Below, one piece after another: positions 42,634 through 51,877 of a DNA stretch of 64,000 nt; the stretch's first letter is position 1; every line of letters begins with the position of its first letter. Both the position numbers and the translations under genes were made by a program. The notes beneath the pieces are model-generated. The model saw only the letters and a list, made by a program, of their open reading frames with translations, had not been told where the DNA came from and made no database searches. The DNA is taken from NCBI GenBank assembly GCA_030054175.1, contig JASGCM010000010.1:1-64000 (forward strand). Reading direction: 5' to 3'. This stretch comes from Alphaproteobacteria bacterium (GTDB lineage Bacteria; Pseudomonadota; Gammaproteobacteria; Burkholderiales; Burkholderiaceae_C).

Positions 42634-44214
42634 ATGCTGAACGACACACTCAAGACCCAACTGCAAAGTCATTTGCAACGAATGACGCTGCCCATCGAAC
42701 TGGTGGCCAGCTTGAACGACAGCCCTGGTGCATCCGAGATGCGCGAGTTGCTGCGCACCTTGGCCGGCATGTCCGAACTCATCTCGGTGCGCGAGGATGG
42801 CCAAGACGAGCGGCGCCCTTCGTTCAGCATCGCCCGCCAAGGCAGCACGGCGCACTTGCGCTTTGCCGCCGTGCCGCTGGGCCACGAGTTCACCTCGTTG
42901 GTGCTGGCGCTGTTGTGGGCCGGCGGTCATCCGCCCAAAGTCGAGCCACAGGTGCTCGAACAGGTGCGTCAACTCAGCGGCGAGCATCATTTCGAAGTCT
43001 TCATGTCCCTCAGTTGCCACAACTGTCCGGATGTGGTCCAAGCCTTGTCTTTGATGGCTTTGATCCACCCCCACATCACCACCACCGTCATCGACGGTGC
43101 CCTGTATCAAGAGGAAGTTCAACGACGCCACATCCTGGCCGTGCCGCTGGTGCTTCGCAACGGTGAATCCTTCGCTTCAGGGCGCATGACCCTTGAGGAC
43201 ATCATCGCCCGGCTCGATGTGCGCGGCGATGCGCAAGTGGCCGCCGAGTTGACCCAGCGCCCACCCTACGACATGTTGGTCGTCGGCGGTGGCCCGGCCG
43301 GCGCTGCGGCGGCTGTTTATGCGGCCCGAAAAGGGATCCGAACCGGGGTGGTGGCCGAGCGCATCGGCGGCCAGACCAATGACACCTTGGGCATAGAAAA
43401 CTACATCTCGGTGCTCGCCACCGATGGCCCGAAATTCGCTGCCGCACTGGAGTCGCAGATGAAGGCCTATGACGTCGATTTGATGCCGCGTCAGCTTGTC
43501 GCGCGTCTGATACCGGCCGACGAGAGTGGCTTGATCGGGGTGGAGTTGAAAAACGGTGCCGTGCTCAGCACCCGCAGTTTGGTGCTGTCCACCGGTGCCC
43601 GTTGGCGCCAGGTGGGCGTGACCGGCGAAGAGCAGTACCGCAACCGAGGCGTCGCCTATTGCCCGCACTGCGACGGTCCGCTCTTCAAGGGCAAACGAAC
43701 CGCAGTGATCGGCGGTGGCAACTCTGGGGTTGAAGCAGCCATTGATCTGGCCGGCATCGTCGCCCATGTCACCCTGATCGAGTTCGGCGAGCAACTCAAA
43801 GCCGATGCGGTGTTGGTGAGGAAACTCAACAGCCTGCCCAACGTCAAGATCCTGACCCAAGCGCAGACCTTGGAGATCACCGGCGACGGCCAGCAGGTCA
43901 ATGGCTTGCGTTGGCTCGATCGCGTCAGTGGCCAGCAGCATCACATCGAACTCGAAGGCGTTTTCGTGCAAATCGGCCTGGTGCCCAACACCGAGTTTTT
44001 GCGTGGTCTGATTGATCTCAATCGTCAAGGCGAAATTGTCATTGACGAGCGCGGCCAGACCAACCTGCCCGGGGTGTTTGCAGCCGGTGACGCCACCACT
44101 GTGCCCTTCAAACAAATCGTGATTGCGGCCGGTGAAGGGGCCAAGGCCGCGCTCAGCGCCTTTGACCATCTGATCCGACAGGGTCAAGATGTCAGCGAAG
44201 CGACACCGGCTTGA
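42634..44214 (+). CDS. ahpF: alkyl hydroperoxide reductase subunit F
   Basis: 526 residues. The N-terminal tandem thioredoxin-fold domain carries SCHNCPD near 128-134. The FAD-binding [17 protein letters not shown] is near 217, the redox-active [10 protein letters not shown] near 343, the NADH-binding [13 protein letters not shown] near 360, and the C-terminal [21 protein letters not shown] near 480. Electrons pass from NADH via FAD and two disulfides to AhpC. Start by the ATG at 42634; longer upstream frames overlap ahpC and are not credible. It forms an operon with ahpC and is followed by a terminator. Confidence 0.97.
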   Translation: MLNDTLKTQLQSHLQRMTLPIELVASLNDSPGASEMRELLRTLAGMSELISVREDGQDERRPSFSIARQGSTAHLRFAAVPLGHEFTSLVLALLWAGGHPPKVEPQVLEQVRQLSGEHHFEVFMSLSCHNCPDVVQALSLMALIHPHITTTVIDGALYQEEVQRRHILAVPLVLRNGESFASGRMTLEDIIARLDVRGDAQVAAELTQRPPYDMLVVGGGPAGAAAAVYAARKGIRTGVVAERIGGQTNDTLGIENYISVLATDGPKFAAALESQMKAYDVDLMPRQLVARLIPADESGLIGVELKNGAVLSTRSLVLSTGARWRQVGVTGEEQYRNRGVAYCPHCDGPLFKGKRTAVIGGGNSGVEAAIDLAGIVAHVTLIEFGEQLKADAVLVRKLNSLPNVKILTQAQTLEITGDGQQVNGLRWLDRVSGQQHHIELEGVFVQIGLVPNTEFLRGLIDLNRQGEIVIDERGQTNLPGVFAAGDATTVPFKQIVIAAGEGAKAALSAFDHLIRQGQDVSEATPA

Positions 44215-44289
44215 TGAATGCAAGGGTATTTATTGATTAAATAACCATCAAACCTGTGTTTTCATCAGACAGGAGTCAAAGCCTGAAAG

Positions 44290-44318
44290 AAGCCTGGCGA
44301 ATTCGCGGGGCTTTTTTT
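44290..44318 (+). terminator. intrinsic terminator after ahpF
   Basis: AAGCC (44290-44294) pairs with GGCTT (44309-44313), enclosing the palindrome GCGAATTCGC, and is followed by a run of seven T. Confidence 0.75.
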
Positions 44319-44378
44319 CTGGTTTCTATTGATCGCTTGAAAGATGAACAATCCGCAGCTTCCTCCATGGAGACTACA

Positions 44379-45569
44379 ATGAAAAACATACTCCGTACCG
44401 GCGTGGCTTTGGCCACCGCCATTCTGGCCGTTGGCGCCATGGCCCAGCAACCGGCCTGGAAACAGGGCATGCCCGACAGCATGTCCAATTCCACCCTGGC
44501 GCCTCTCGCGCCCAAACTCACGGCCACCAAAGCCTCTGACATTGACTTGAATCGTTTGAAGCTGCCTGCCGGTTTCAAGATTGAGGTCTGGAGCGATGGC
44601 GTGCCCGGCGTGCGTGCCATCACCCGTGGCGACAACGGCAAGTACTATGCCGGCACCCGCCCCTTGGGACGCATCTATGAAATCACCGATGCTGGCGGCC
44701 AACGCAGTGCCCGCGTGTTGGTCGACAAACTCGATCAACCCACTGCAGCCTACAAAGACGGCAACCTGATCGTCATGGCCGTTGACAAGGTATTGCTCTA
44801 CAAGGGCATCAACCAAAACCCCAACGTGGCCCCCGAAGACATCACGGCGCGTTTCAATCTGCCCCCGCAAAAACACCACAACTGGAAGTACATCGCTTTC
44901 GGTCCCGATGGCAAGCTGTATGTGCCTTTCGGCGCGCCTTGCAACATCTGTGACCTGCCCAGCCCCGAATACGCTCAGATCCGCCGCTACAACGCCGATG
45001 GTTCGGGCATGGAAGTGCTGGCCACGGGTGTGCGCAATTCCGTGGGCTTTGACTGGCATCCGGTCACCAAAGAACTCTGGTTCAGCAACCATGGACGCGA
45101 TTGGCTGGGTGACGACACCCCCAACGACACCATCAACCGACTGAAGGTTGGCGCCAACTATGGCTTCCCGTCATGCCACCAAGGCAACCTGCCTGACCCC
45201 GATATCAAGAAGGACAACGCTTGTAACGGTGTCGAGCAGCCCGTGGCCTTGATGGGCCCGCACGCCGCCACCATGGGCGTGTTGTTCTACACCGGCACCA
45301 TGTTCCCGCCCGAGTACCGCAATGTGCTGTTCAATGCCCGCAAGGGTTCCTGGAATCGCAACACCAAGATCGGTTATGACGTGGTCACCGTGCGCGCTGA
45401 TGCCGATGGCAAGAACGCCAAGGTCGAGCCCTTCCTGACCGGCTTCCTGAACCCTGCCGACCAGACCTTCTCAGGTCGTCCGGCGTACCTGCACCAAATG
45501 GCCGACGGTTCACTGTTGGTTTCTGATGAGCAGTCGGGTGTGATCTATCGCATCAGCTACAGCAAGTGA
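44379..45569 (+). CDS. PQQ-dependent sugar dehydrogenase, L-sorbosone dehydrogenase family
   Basis: 396 residues from the ATG at 44379 (an in-frame ATG at 44367 is possible) with a Sec signal peptide (MKNILRTGVALATAILAV, then AMAQ). The mature protein has LKLPAGFKIEVWSDGVPGVR and repeated beta-propeller segments (GRIYEITD, IAFGPDGKLYVPFGAPCNIC, SVGFDWHPVTKELWFSNHGRD), typical of the soluble quinoprotein glucose/sorbosone dehydrogenase fold. It would oxidise a sugar or aldehyde in the periplasm using PQQ. The adjacent dihaem cytochrome c is a likely electron acceptor, and the TonB receptor a PQQ supplier. The substrate is unknown. Confidence 0.85.
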   Translation: MKNILRTGVALATAILAVGAMAQQPAWKQGMPDSMSNSTLAPLAPKLTATKASDIDLNRLKLPAGFKIEVWSDGVPGVRAITRGDNGKYYAGTRPLGRIYEITDAGGQRSARVLVDKLDQPTAAYKDGNLIVMAVDKVLLYKGINQNPNVAPEDITARFNLPPQKHHNWKYIAFGPDGKLYVPFGAPCNICDLPSPEYAQIRRYNADGSGMEVLATGVRNSVGFDWHPVTKELWFSNHGRDWLGDDTPNDTINRLKVGANYGFPSCHQGNLPDPDIKKDNACNGVEQPVALMGPHAATMGVLFYTGTMFPPEYRNVLFNARKGSWNRNTKIGYDVVTVRADADGKNAKVEPFLTGFLNPADQTFSGRPAYLHQMADGSLLVSDEQSGVIYRISYSK

Positions 45570-46156
45570 TGATGCGTCGCTTGAGATCCCTGAGGGCTTG
45601 GGCCCTCTGCGGGATGGTCCTTTGGATCGCCCCTTTTTCATGGGCTCAGACCTACGAGCAGCGCCTGCAAGCCTGCTCGGCGTGTCATGGTCCCAATGGC
45701 AATTCACAGATGCCTGACGTGCCCTCGCTGGCTGCTCAGCCCAGGCTATTCATCGAAAACCAATTGGTCCTGATCCGTGAGGGGGTGCGTGACATTCCTG
45801 CCATGAAGGCCTTGCTCGACGGCGTCGGCGACGATGATTTGGCCAAGATGGCGCGCCATTTTTCTTCTCAGTCTTTGGTGCCTGCCCCGCGCGCGCGCGA
45901 TGAGGCCTTGTTGTCACGCGGCCAGCAGTTGGCCGAGCAAACGCGCTGTGGCATCTGTCACTTGCCCACCTATTTGGGGCGCGAACAGATGCCCCGCCTG
46001 GCCGGGCAACGCGAAGACTACCTCTTTACCGCCATGCGGATGATGCAGGCCAACCAGGCGGTCGGTCGTGACCCCATCATGTCGGCATCGGTCTATGGCA
46101 TACCTGAGGCCGATCTCAAGGCACTATCCCACTACTTCGCTCACATCAAACCCTGA
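45569..46156 (+). CDS. dihaem c-type cytochrome
   Basis: 195 residues with a signal peptide (RAWALCGMVLWIAPFSWAQ) and two haem-binding motifs, CSACH (36-40) and CGICH (about 132-136). There are two cytochrome c domains, each with a distal methionine candidate (NSQMPDVPSL and REQMPRLAGQ). Overlap of one base with the dehydrogenase stop (TGATG) indicates coupling. It probably carries electrons from the PQQ enzyme to the respiratory chain. Confidence 0.9.
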   Translation: MMRRLRSLRAWALCGMVLWIAPFSWAQTYEQRLQACSACHGPNGNSQMPDVPSLAAQPRLFIENQLVLIREGVRDIPAMKALLDGVGDDDLAKMARHFSSQSLVPAPRARDEALLSRGQQLAEQTRCGICHLPTYLGREQMPRLAGQREDYLFTAMRMMQANQAVGRDPIMSASVYGIPEADLKALSHYFAHIKP

Positions 46157-46159
46157 TTC

Positions 46160-48277
46160 ATGAACAAGGCCCTCATCCAGGTGTTGGCGTCCTGGTGCTT
46201 TTGGGGCTTGGCCCATGCACAAGCCAACGCCGATCTTCCTGAAGTCCGCGTCAGCGGTGGTCTGATCGAGCAGCGCCAGTTCGACACGCCGGGCTCGGTG
46301 CAGCGCATCGATGCCGAGCGCATCCGGTCCTCTGGCCCACAGGTCAACTTGTCGGACGTGCTGACCACCGTGCCGGGTGTGGTGGCCTTGAACCGCAACA
46401 ATTACGCCCAAGACATCCAAATTTCGATACGGGGCTTTGGCTCTCGGGCCGCTTTCGGATTGCGCGGCATCAAATTGCTGGCCGATGGCATCCCGGCCAG
46501 CACCCCCGACGGTCAGGGGCAAGCTTCCACCATCAGCCTGACTTCGGTCGATCGCATCGAGGTGCTGTCGGGCCCCTTGGCGCAGATTCATGGCAACGCC
46601 ACCGGTGGTGTGATTCAAACCTTCACCCGCGAGGCCGCAGACCACCCAGAGGCGCTGACCCAACTTTATGTGGGTTCGTTTGGTTTGCGCCGCAGCGACT
46701 GGCAATTGAGCGGTCGCACCGGACATGTGGGTGTGGTGGCCGATTTCAGCACCTTAGACACCCAAGGCTATCGCGCCAACAGTGCGGCTCGCCGAAGCCA
46801 ACTCAACACGGTGTTCACTTTGGACAGCGCACCGGGCACACGGCACAAATTCATTGTCAACCTGTTTGAGATGCCTTTGGCGCAAGACCCCGTGGGCCTG
46901 AATGCAAGCCAATTGGCCACGCCTTGGGTGGCTGGCATCCGCTCGGTCGAAGGGGGCGTGCGCAAGACGGTCCACCAAGAGCAGGTCGGCTGGGTGATGA
47001 ACCATCGCATCCAGGGCGACTTGTCACTGAGCACCCGTCTGTATCGGGGTGACCGCAGCAATCTGCAATACCAAGCAGGCACTGGCTCCAGCGCCAATGA
47101 GGGCACTTGGGTGGGGCTGCAACGGCAGTACCACGGCCTGGGCGCTCAGTTGCAGGGTCGCCACGATGCCGCCATCCCCGTGCTTTGGACGGCCGGCCTG
47201 GAGTTGGATCAATCTGGCGAGCAACGCCAAGGCGGGGCTTCACTCTCGGGGCAAATCAATGGTTTGCCCAATCGCAATGAATGGAATCAAGCCAACACCC
47301 AAGATGTTTTTGTACAGGCCAACTGGTTGCTGTCCGACCACTACACCTTGGTCACTGGGGTTCGCAACAGCAGCGTCAAGTTGCGCAGCGCCGACCAATA
47401 CCTGATTGATCGCGTCGATGGATCGGGCCGGGTCACCTACCACGCCACCAACCCTGTCCTGGGCTTGACCTGGCACACCAGTCCGCAAATCAATCTGTAT
47501 GCCAATACCGGCCGTGGCTTTGAGACCCCCACTTTGGCTGAGATCGCCTACACCGTGGCGCCGAGCGCCAATCCTCCAGTCCAAGGCACGTTCAACAGCC
47601 CGTTGCGCGCGGCCACTTCACGTCACACCGAAATTGGTGCCAAGTACGCGCCTGGTGATGGTTCGCGCCTGAATATCGCCTGGTTTGAAATCACCACCCA
47701 AAACGAGATCGTCACCGATTTCTCCTCTGGCGGTCGAACGGCATTCAAAAATGCCACCCAAACCCAGCGCCAGGGCCTGGAGTTGGGTTGGCTACAACGC
47801 TGGGGCAAGCACTGGCGCAGCGACGCCAGCCTGACCGCCATGAGGGCGGTCTACGATCCGGGCTTTTCCACCGTGTCGGTCTCTGGCGTGACGCCCACCA
47901 TCACCACCATCGCCACGGGCAACCGCTTGCCCGCCATCCCTGATCGTCTGGGTTTTGCCGCCTTGCATTGGTCACAAAGTGGCTGGGGCGCACAGCCCTT
48001 CGGTTGGATGGCCAGCCTCGAATGGTTGGGGCGATCGCGCTTGTGGGCCAATGACACCAACACTGCGGCGGCGGCTGGTTACGGCATGGTGAATGTCCGC
48101 TTGCGCCACCGCCAAGCCTGGGCCGGCGGCTCGCTGGAACCCTACTTGGCCGTCGATAACATCAATGACCAAAGGGCCATCGGCTCGGTCATCGTCAACC
48201 AAGCCGCCAGCCGATTCTTCGAGCCCGCCTTGCCCCGCAACTGGGTGTTGGGTTTGCAGGCAAAATGGGCGCTATGA
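46160..48277 (+). CDS. pqqU: TonB-dependent receptor, PqqU (YncD)-like
   Basis: 705 residues, the same length class as E. coli PqqU/YncD. A signal peptide (to about residue 21) is followed by a plug domain with the very conserved YAQDIQISIRGFGSRAAFGL, GIPASTPDGQGQAS and RIEVLSGPLAQIHGNATGGV. Later barrel segments GRGFETPTLAEIAY, SSGGRTAFKNA and GSVIVNQAASRFFEPALPRN strongly recall YncD, the outer-membrane PQQ importer. The gene follows a PQQ-dependent dehydrogenase and cytochrome c by 3 bp, which supports PQQ uptake as its function. No PQQ biosynthesis genes are in the window. Confidence 0.82.
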   Translation: MNKALIQVLASWCFWGLAHAQANADLPEVRVSGGLIEQRQFDTPGSVQRIDAERIRSSGPQVNLSDVLTTVPGVVALNRNNYAQDIQISIRGFGSRAAFGLRGIKLLADGIPASTPDGQGQASTISLTSVDRIEVLSGPLAQIHGNATGGVIQTFTREAADHPEALTQLYVGSFGLRRSDWQLSGRTGHVGVVADFSTLDTQGYRANSAARRSQLNTVFTLDSAPGTRHKFIVNLFEMPLAQDPVGLNASQLATPWVAGIRSVEGGVRKTVHQEQVGWVMNHRIQGDLSLSTRLYRGDRSNLQYQAGTGSSANEGTWVGLQRQYHGLGAQLQGRHDAAIPVLWTAGLELDQSGEQRQGGASLSGQINGLPNRNEWNQANTQDVFVQANWLLSDHYTLVTGVRNSSVKLRSADQYLIDRVDGSGRVTYHATNPVLGLTWHTSPQINLYANTGRGFETPTLAEIAYTVAPSANPPVQGTFNSPLRAATSRHTEIGAKYAPGDGSRLNIAWFEITTQNEIVTDFSSGGRTAFKNATQTQRQGLELGWLQRWGKHWRSDASLTAMRAVYDPGFSTVSVSGVTPTITTIATGNRLPAIPDRLGFAALHWSQSGWGAQPFGWMASLEWLGRSRLWANDTNTAAAAGYGMVNVRLRHRQAWAGGSLEPYLAVDNINDQRAIGSVIVNQAASRFFEPALPRNWVLGLQAKWAL

Positions 48278-49167
48278 ACGCACAGAAGATTGGACTTTTT
48301 GGGGTAGGCCTCATGGGCCACGGCATCGCCATCAACTTGGCTCAAAAGGGCCATGACCTGATGGTTTTCGAACACCCTGGCAATCAGCCCATCGCTGACT
48401 TGCTGCAAGCCGGTGCCCGCGCCACGCCCAATGTGGCGACACTGGCGCAGCACGCCGATCTGCTGATACTGTGCGTCACCGGTTCGCCGCAGGTTGAAGA
48501 CATCATGTTGGGCGATGCAGGGGCATTGCGGCATCTGCGCCCGGGTACTTTGGTGCTGGACTGCTCGACCTCCATTCCCGCTTCGACCGAGGGCATTGCG
48601 GCCCAGGTCATGGCCGCTGGCTGTCGCTTCATCGATGCGCCCATGACCCGTTTGCCCAAAGACGCTGCGGCCGGTCGACTCAATTTGTTGGTGGGTGGCG
48701 ATGCCTCTGATTTCGATCGGGCTTGGCCCGTCTTGCGCTGCTTTGCCGAAAACATCACCCATGTCGGGCCGGTAGGTGCTGGGCACCGCATGAAACTTTT
48801 GCACAACTACGTGTCGCTGGGCAGCGCCGCGCTCATCGCCGAGGCGGCTGCTTGCGCTCGCATCGGCGGCATCGACCCGCAGGTGCTGGTCGATGTGTTG
48901 GCCAAAGGCGGTGGGGGAGGTGCAGCGCTCGAACGCATGCGCCCCCACTTGGTCAACGCCGATCCCACGGGGTTGCAATTCACCCTGGCCAATGCCCTCA
49001 AAGACCTGAGCTACTACAACACCATGGCCGAACAGGCCCAGGCCGACCGCCACATCGCCCAGGCCGTGGCGGCCACCTTGCAACTGGCCACCGAGCAAGG
49101 CAACCCGCAGGCCTACGTGCCTGAGTTGGTAGAACGACTGCTGGCGCGCTCGGCGGCCAAACCTTAA
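48274..49167 (+). CDS. 3-hydroxyisobutyrate-dehydrogenase-family NAD(P)-dependent oxidoreductase
   Basis: 297 residues. The Rossmann motif is IGLFGVGLMGHGIAINLA at the N-terminus. DCSTSIPASTEGIA near 93 is the substrate-binding region, and GPVGAGHRMKLLHNYVSLG near 163-181 carries the catalytic lysine. These mark beta-hydroxyacid dehydrogenases (3-hydroxyisobutyrate, tartronate semialdehyde or glyoxylate reductases). The start overlaps the receptor stop (ATGA), so it belongs to the PQQ operon and precedes the TPP riboswitch of the next operon. The substrate is not predictable. Confidence 0.85.
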   Translation: MNAQKIGLFGVGLMGHGIAINLAQKGHDLMVFEHPGNQPIADLLQAGARATPNVATLAQHADLLILCVTGSPQVEDIMLGDAGALRHLRPGTLVLDCSTSIPASTEGIAAQVMAAGCRFIDAPMTRLPKDAAAGRLNLLVGGDASDFDRAWPVLRCFAENITHVGPVGAGHRMKLLHNYVSLGSAALIAEAAACARIGGIDPQVLVDVLAKGGGGGAALERMRPHLVNADPTGLQFTLANALKDLSYYNTMAEQAQADRHIAQAVAATLQLATEQGNPQAYVPELVERLLARSAAKP

Positions 49168-49215
49168 CCCCGAGCGACACGTCCCGTTTGCCCACATCCA
49201 TTACAATCCATCAAC

Positions 49216-49306
49216 GCTCCGGGGTGTGGACGCCTGATGGTCGACTGCTGAGATGGAAATGCCGAACCCGCGAACTTGACTCGGATCATGCCGACGTAAG
49301 AAGAGC
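49216..49306 (+). ncRNA. TPP riboswitch (THI element)
   Basis: The segment has the core TPP aptamer landmarks in order: GCTC (P1 5' strand, 49216-49219), CGGGGTG (P2), CTGCTGAGA (conserved J3-2 CUGAGA, about 49245-49253), AACCCG (P2 3' strand), GAACTTGACTCGG and ATCATGCCGACGTAAGAA (P4/P5 region, about 49272-49302), then GAGC closing P1 (49303-49306). It is followed by a hairpin plus T-rich tract and a ribosome-binding site. When thiamine pyrophosphate is abundant, expression of the downstream LuxE/LuxC/ABC/SDR operon should fall. Confidence 0.92.
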
Positions 49307-49308
49307 CG

Positions 49309-49336
49309 CTTGCCCGCCACGGCAGGTTTCCCTTTT
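49309..49336 (+). terminator. riboswitch expression platform hairpin
   Basis: CTTGCC (49309-49314) pairs with GGCAGG (49321-49326) and is followed by TTTCCCTTTT. It could form the regulated terminator or sequester the approach to the GGAG at 49338-49341. Confidence 0.6.
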
Positions 49337-49349
49337 CGGAGTGCATGTG

Positions 49350-50447
49350 ATGTTGCCGAAAAGGACCGATGTGGATTCCCAACTGCTGACTGATTTGCTC
49401 GACTTCATCGCCGCCCCTGCGGCCGATGAAGCTTCGTTCAACGCCATGGCCTTGCGCCTGTTCGCCCACCAGTACGCGTACAACCTGCCGCTCCAACGCG
49501 TCTGCCAGCAGCGTGGCCGTACCCCACGCACGGTGCGCGATTGGCGCGAGATCCCGCCGGTCCCCATCAATGCCTTCAAAGACCTGACTCTCAGCGCCCA
49601 GGACATCGGGGCATGCCAGCGCGTCTTCATGACCAGTGGCACCACCCGTGGGGATGTGCGCGGACGCCACTATCACCCGCATTTGCAGGTTTATGACCTC
49701 TCCATGCGCCTGAACTTCCAACGCCACATCCTGCGTGGGCATCAGCGGATGCGGGTCATGGTGCTGTTTCCCGGTGAAGACCAGATGCCCCACTCCTCGC
49801 TGGCCCATTATTTGGCGCTGGCGCGTGAACACTTCGGCACCCCGGACAGCCGCCACTACATCGACGCGCAGGGTTTGCGTCTGGACGACTGGTGCGCCGA
49901 TTTGCACCAGGCTTGCCAGCAGGCTCAGCCTGTCTTGGTGCTGGGCGCCAGCTACAGTCTGGTGCATGCTTGCGACGCCTTGGCTGCTCAGGGATTGAAC
50001 TTTCAATTGCCAGCGGGCAGCCAGATCATGGACACCGGTGGTTTCAAAGGTCAGTCACGCGAATTGAATCCAGACGAGTTTTACGCCACTTTGCAGCGCA
50101 GCCTGGGGGTCGCTCCTGAGCGATGCCACAACATGTATGGCATGACCGAGCTCAGCACCCAGTTCTACGATGCCGGACAACACCATCGACCAGTGGTCAA
50201 GCGCGGCGCGCATTGGATTCGCACCCGTGTGCTGGACCCGCTCAGCGGCCAAGAATTGCCTGCCGGTCAAGTTGGCGTACTGGCCCACACCGATTTGGGC
50301 AATTTCAATTCGGTGCTCACTATTCTGACTGAAGACCTTGGTCATGTGCATGAAGACGGTTTTGTGCTTTTGGGGCGCGCCCAAGGCGCCCAAGCCAAAG
50401 GTTGCTCGCTGGCGGTCGAGTCATTTTTACAGGCGGCGCACGCATGA
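49350..50447 (+). CDS. LuxE-like acyl-protein synthetase under TPP riboswitch
   Basis: 365 residues from the ATG at 49350 with GGAG upstream; upstream extensions would run through the riboswitch. It belongs to the ANL adenylate-forming superfamily, LuxE type: FMTSGTTRGDVRGRHYH near 92-108, MDTGGFKGQSREL near 226 and MYGMTELSTQFYD near 258-270. The C-terminal GCSLAVE places a cysteine at 352, equivalent to the LuxE acyl-acceptor. LuxE activates a carboxylic acid with ATP and hands the acyl group to LuxC. The gene overlaps the next by 4 bp. No LuxAB or LuxD is near, so light production is not the role. Confidence 0.87.
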   Translation: MLPKRTDVDSQLLTDLLDFIAAPAADEASFNAMALRLFAHQYAYNLPLQRVCQQRGRTPRTVRDWREIPPVPINAFKDLTLSAQDIGACQRVFMTSGTTRGDVRGRHYHPHLQVYDLSMRLNFQRHILRGHQRMRVMVLFPGEDQMPHSSLAHYLALAREHFGTPDSRHYIDAQGLRLDDWCADLHQACQQAQPVLVLGASYSLVHACDALAAQGLNFQLPAGSQIMDTGGFKGQSRELNPDEFYATLQRSLGVAPERCHNMYGMTELSTQFYDAGQHHRPVVKRGAHWIRTRVLDPLSGQELPAGQVGVLAHTDLGNFNSVLTILTEDLGHVHEDGFVLLGRAQGAQAKGCSLAVESFLQAAHA

Positions 50448-51877
50448 AACTCTTTCGCGCTGGGCATGTCCCCGGACTGGATCCCCAATCCATCGCTTGG
50501 CTCGACTTGGGCACGCGCCAGGCCGCCAGTGCCGGCATTGCCGTGCCTGTGCTCAGTCCCGGGCAAATCCGTACCGTCACGCGCACGGTGCGCGATCAAG
50601 CCCGCGTCCATCTGCAAACCCTCTCGGTCACCGACATTATCGAACGCATCGACGCCGCAGTCATGCGCCTGCTCAATCCTGCCGACCCCGCGCGTCGCAC
50701 CTTGGACCAGGGTTTGCCGCGCCTGTGTGGATTGGATGCCGACATGGTGCGTCTGAACCTGAACCGTTACCTCAAAACATTTCGAACGCAGGGCCTGCAT
50801 CGATTCGTCGCCGAGGACTTGCCCAACCCCAAAGTGCTGGACACCTGGCAACCCTTGAGCAAAGGCGGCTGGGGCTTGGCCATGGGGTCACCCGTGCTCT
50901 TGCACCTGTGGGCCGGCAACGTGCCAGCCTTGCCCCTGTGGAGTTTGGTGTGCGGCTTGCTGTCCAAGTCGGGCAATGTGGGCAAACTCGCCAGCGCCGA
51001 GCCCATGTTCGTCTCGGTTTTCGCGCAAGTGTTGATCGACATAGAACCTTGCTGGCGCGACGTCTTGGCCTTGCTGTGGTGGGAAGGCGGCGACACCCAG
51101 CTGGAAGCCGCTGCCATGGCCGAGGCCCAAACCGTGATCGCTTACGGGGCCGACGCCACCTTGCAAGCGCTGCGCGGCCGCTTGCCCCAGGGTGTGCGCC
51201 TGCTGGAACACGGTCACAAGCTGAGTTTTGGGGTGGTGGCCCGCGACGCGCTGGGCACCCGACACGGCCCCGAACTGGCCCAGGCCGCAGCGCAAGACAT
51301 GGCCCGCTACGACCAGGGTGGATGCTATTCGCCGCATCTCTTCTTCGTTCAACGCGGTGGCCCAGTCCCGCCACGCGAGTGGGCCGAACGCCTGTTCCAT
51401 GCCCTGCAAAACCAGCATGCCCGACACCCACGCCGCACCCCTGACGCCGACGAAGCCTGGGCCTGCGCCCAATGGCGTCAGGCGCACGAATGGTCGGGCC
51501 AGGCGGTTTTGATGACCTCGGAGGGTGGCGATGTGGCCTATCTGGATGCGCCACCAATCATCGCTCCGGGCCCTGGTCTGCGTTGCGTGCAGGTGGTGGC
51601 CATCGACGATTTATCCCAGGTGATCGATTGCATCGCACCTGCGCGCCGCTGGCTGCAAACCGCAGGCTTGGCCATGGGTCCGCAACATTGGCCCGAGTTC
51701 TCCAGACAACTGGGGCGTGCTGGCGTGACTCGCTTGTGTGCCATCGGGGCCATGGCTGCACCCGAGGCCGGTTGGCACCACGACGGAGGCCACAGCTTGC
51801 GCGATCTGCTCAGCTGGGTGGAAGTCGAGCGATCCCTGGAAGACGCCGCCGAGCGCCATGCCCCTTATGCCGATTGA
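50444..51877 (+). CDS. LuxC-like acyl reductase (aldehyde-forming)
   Basis: 477 residues; the ATG overlaps the LuxE stop. The aldehyde-dehydrogenase-like fold of LuxC is indicated by LHLWAGNVPALPLWSLVCGL near 155-175, SKSGNVGKLASAEPMF near 178 and DQGGCYSPHLFFV with nucleophilic C294. LuxC reduces a cysteine-bound acyl group to the aldehyde with NADPH. With LuxE it makes a carboxylic acid reductase complex. Given TPP control, the natural substrate may be an oxidised thiamine precursor rather than a fatty acid. The C-terminal region is unremarkable; no truncation. Confidence 0.87.
   Translation: MKLFRAGHVPGLDPQSIAWLDLGTRQAASAGIAVPVLSPGQIRTVTRTVRDQARVHLQTLSVTDIIERIDAAVMRLLNPADPARRTLDQGLPRLCGLDADMVRLNLNRYLKTFRTQGLHRFVAEDLPNPKVLDTWQPLSKGGWGLAMGSPVLLHLWAGNVPALPLWSLVCGLLSKSGNVGKLASAEPMFVSVFAQVLIDIEPCWRDVLALLWWEGGDTQLEAAAMAEAQTVIAYGADATLQALRGRLPQGVRLLEHGHKLSFGVVARDALGTRHGPELAQAAAQDMARYDQGGCYSPHLFFVQRGGPVPPREWAERLFHALQNQHARHPRRTPDADEAWACAQWRQAHEWSGQAVLMTSEGGDVAYLDAPPIIAPGPGLRCVQVVAIDDLSQVIDCIAPARRWLQTAGLAMGPQHWPEFSRQLGRAGVTRLCAIGAMAAPEAGWHHDGGHSLRDLLSWVEVERSLEDAAERHAPYAD

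Noticed and set aside
49350-51877. bioluminescence operon
   Set aside because: LuxE- and LuxC-like genes are present, but no luciferase (LuxA, LuxB) or LuxD is encoded, and a TPP riboswitch precedes them.
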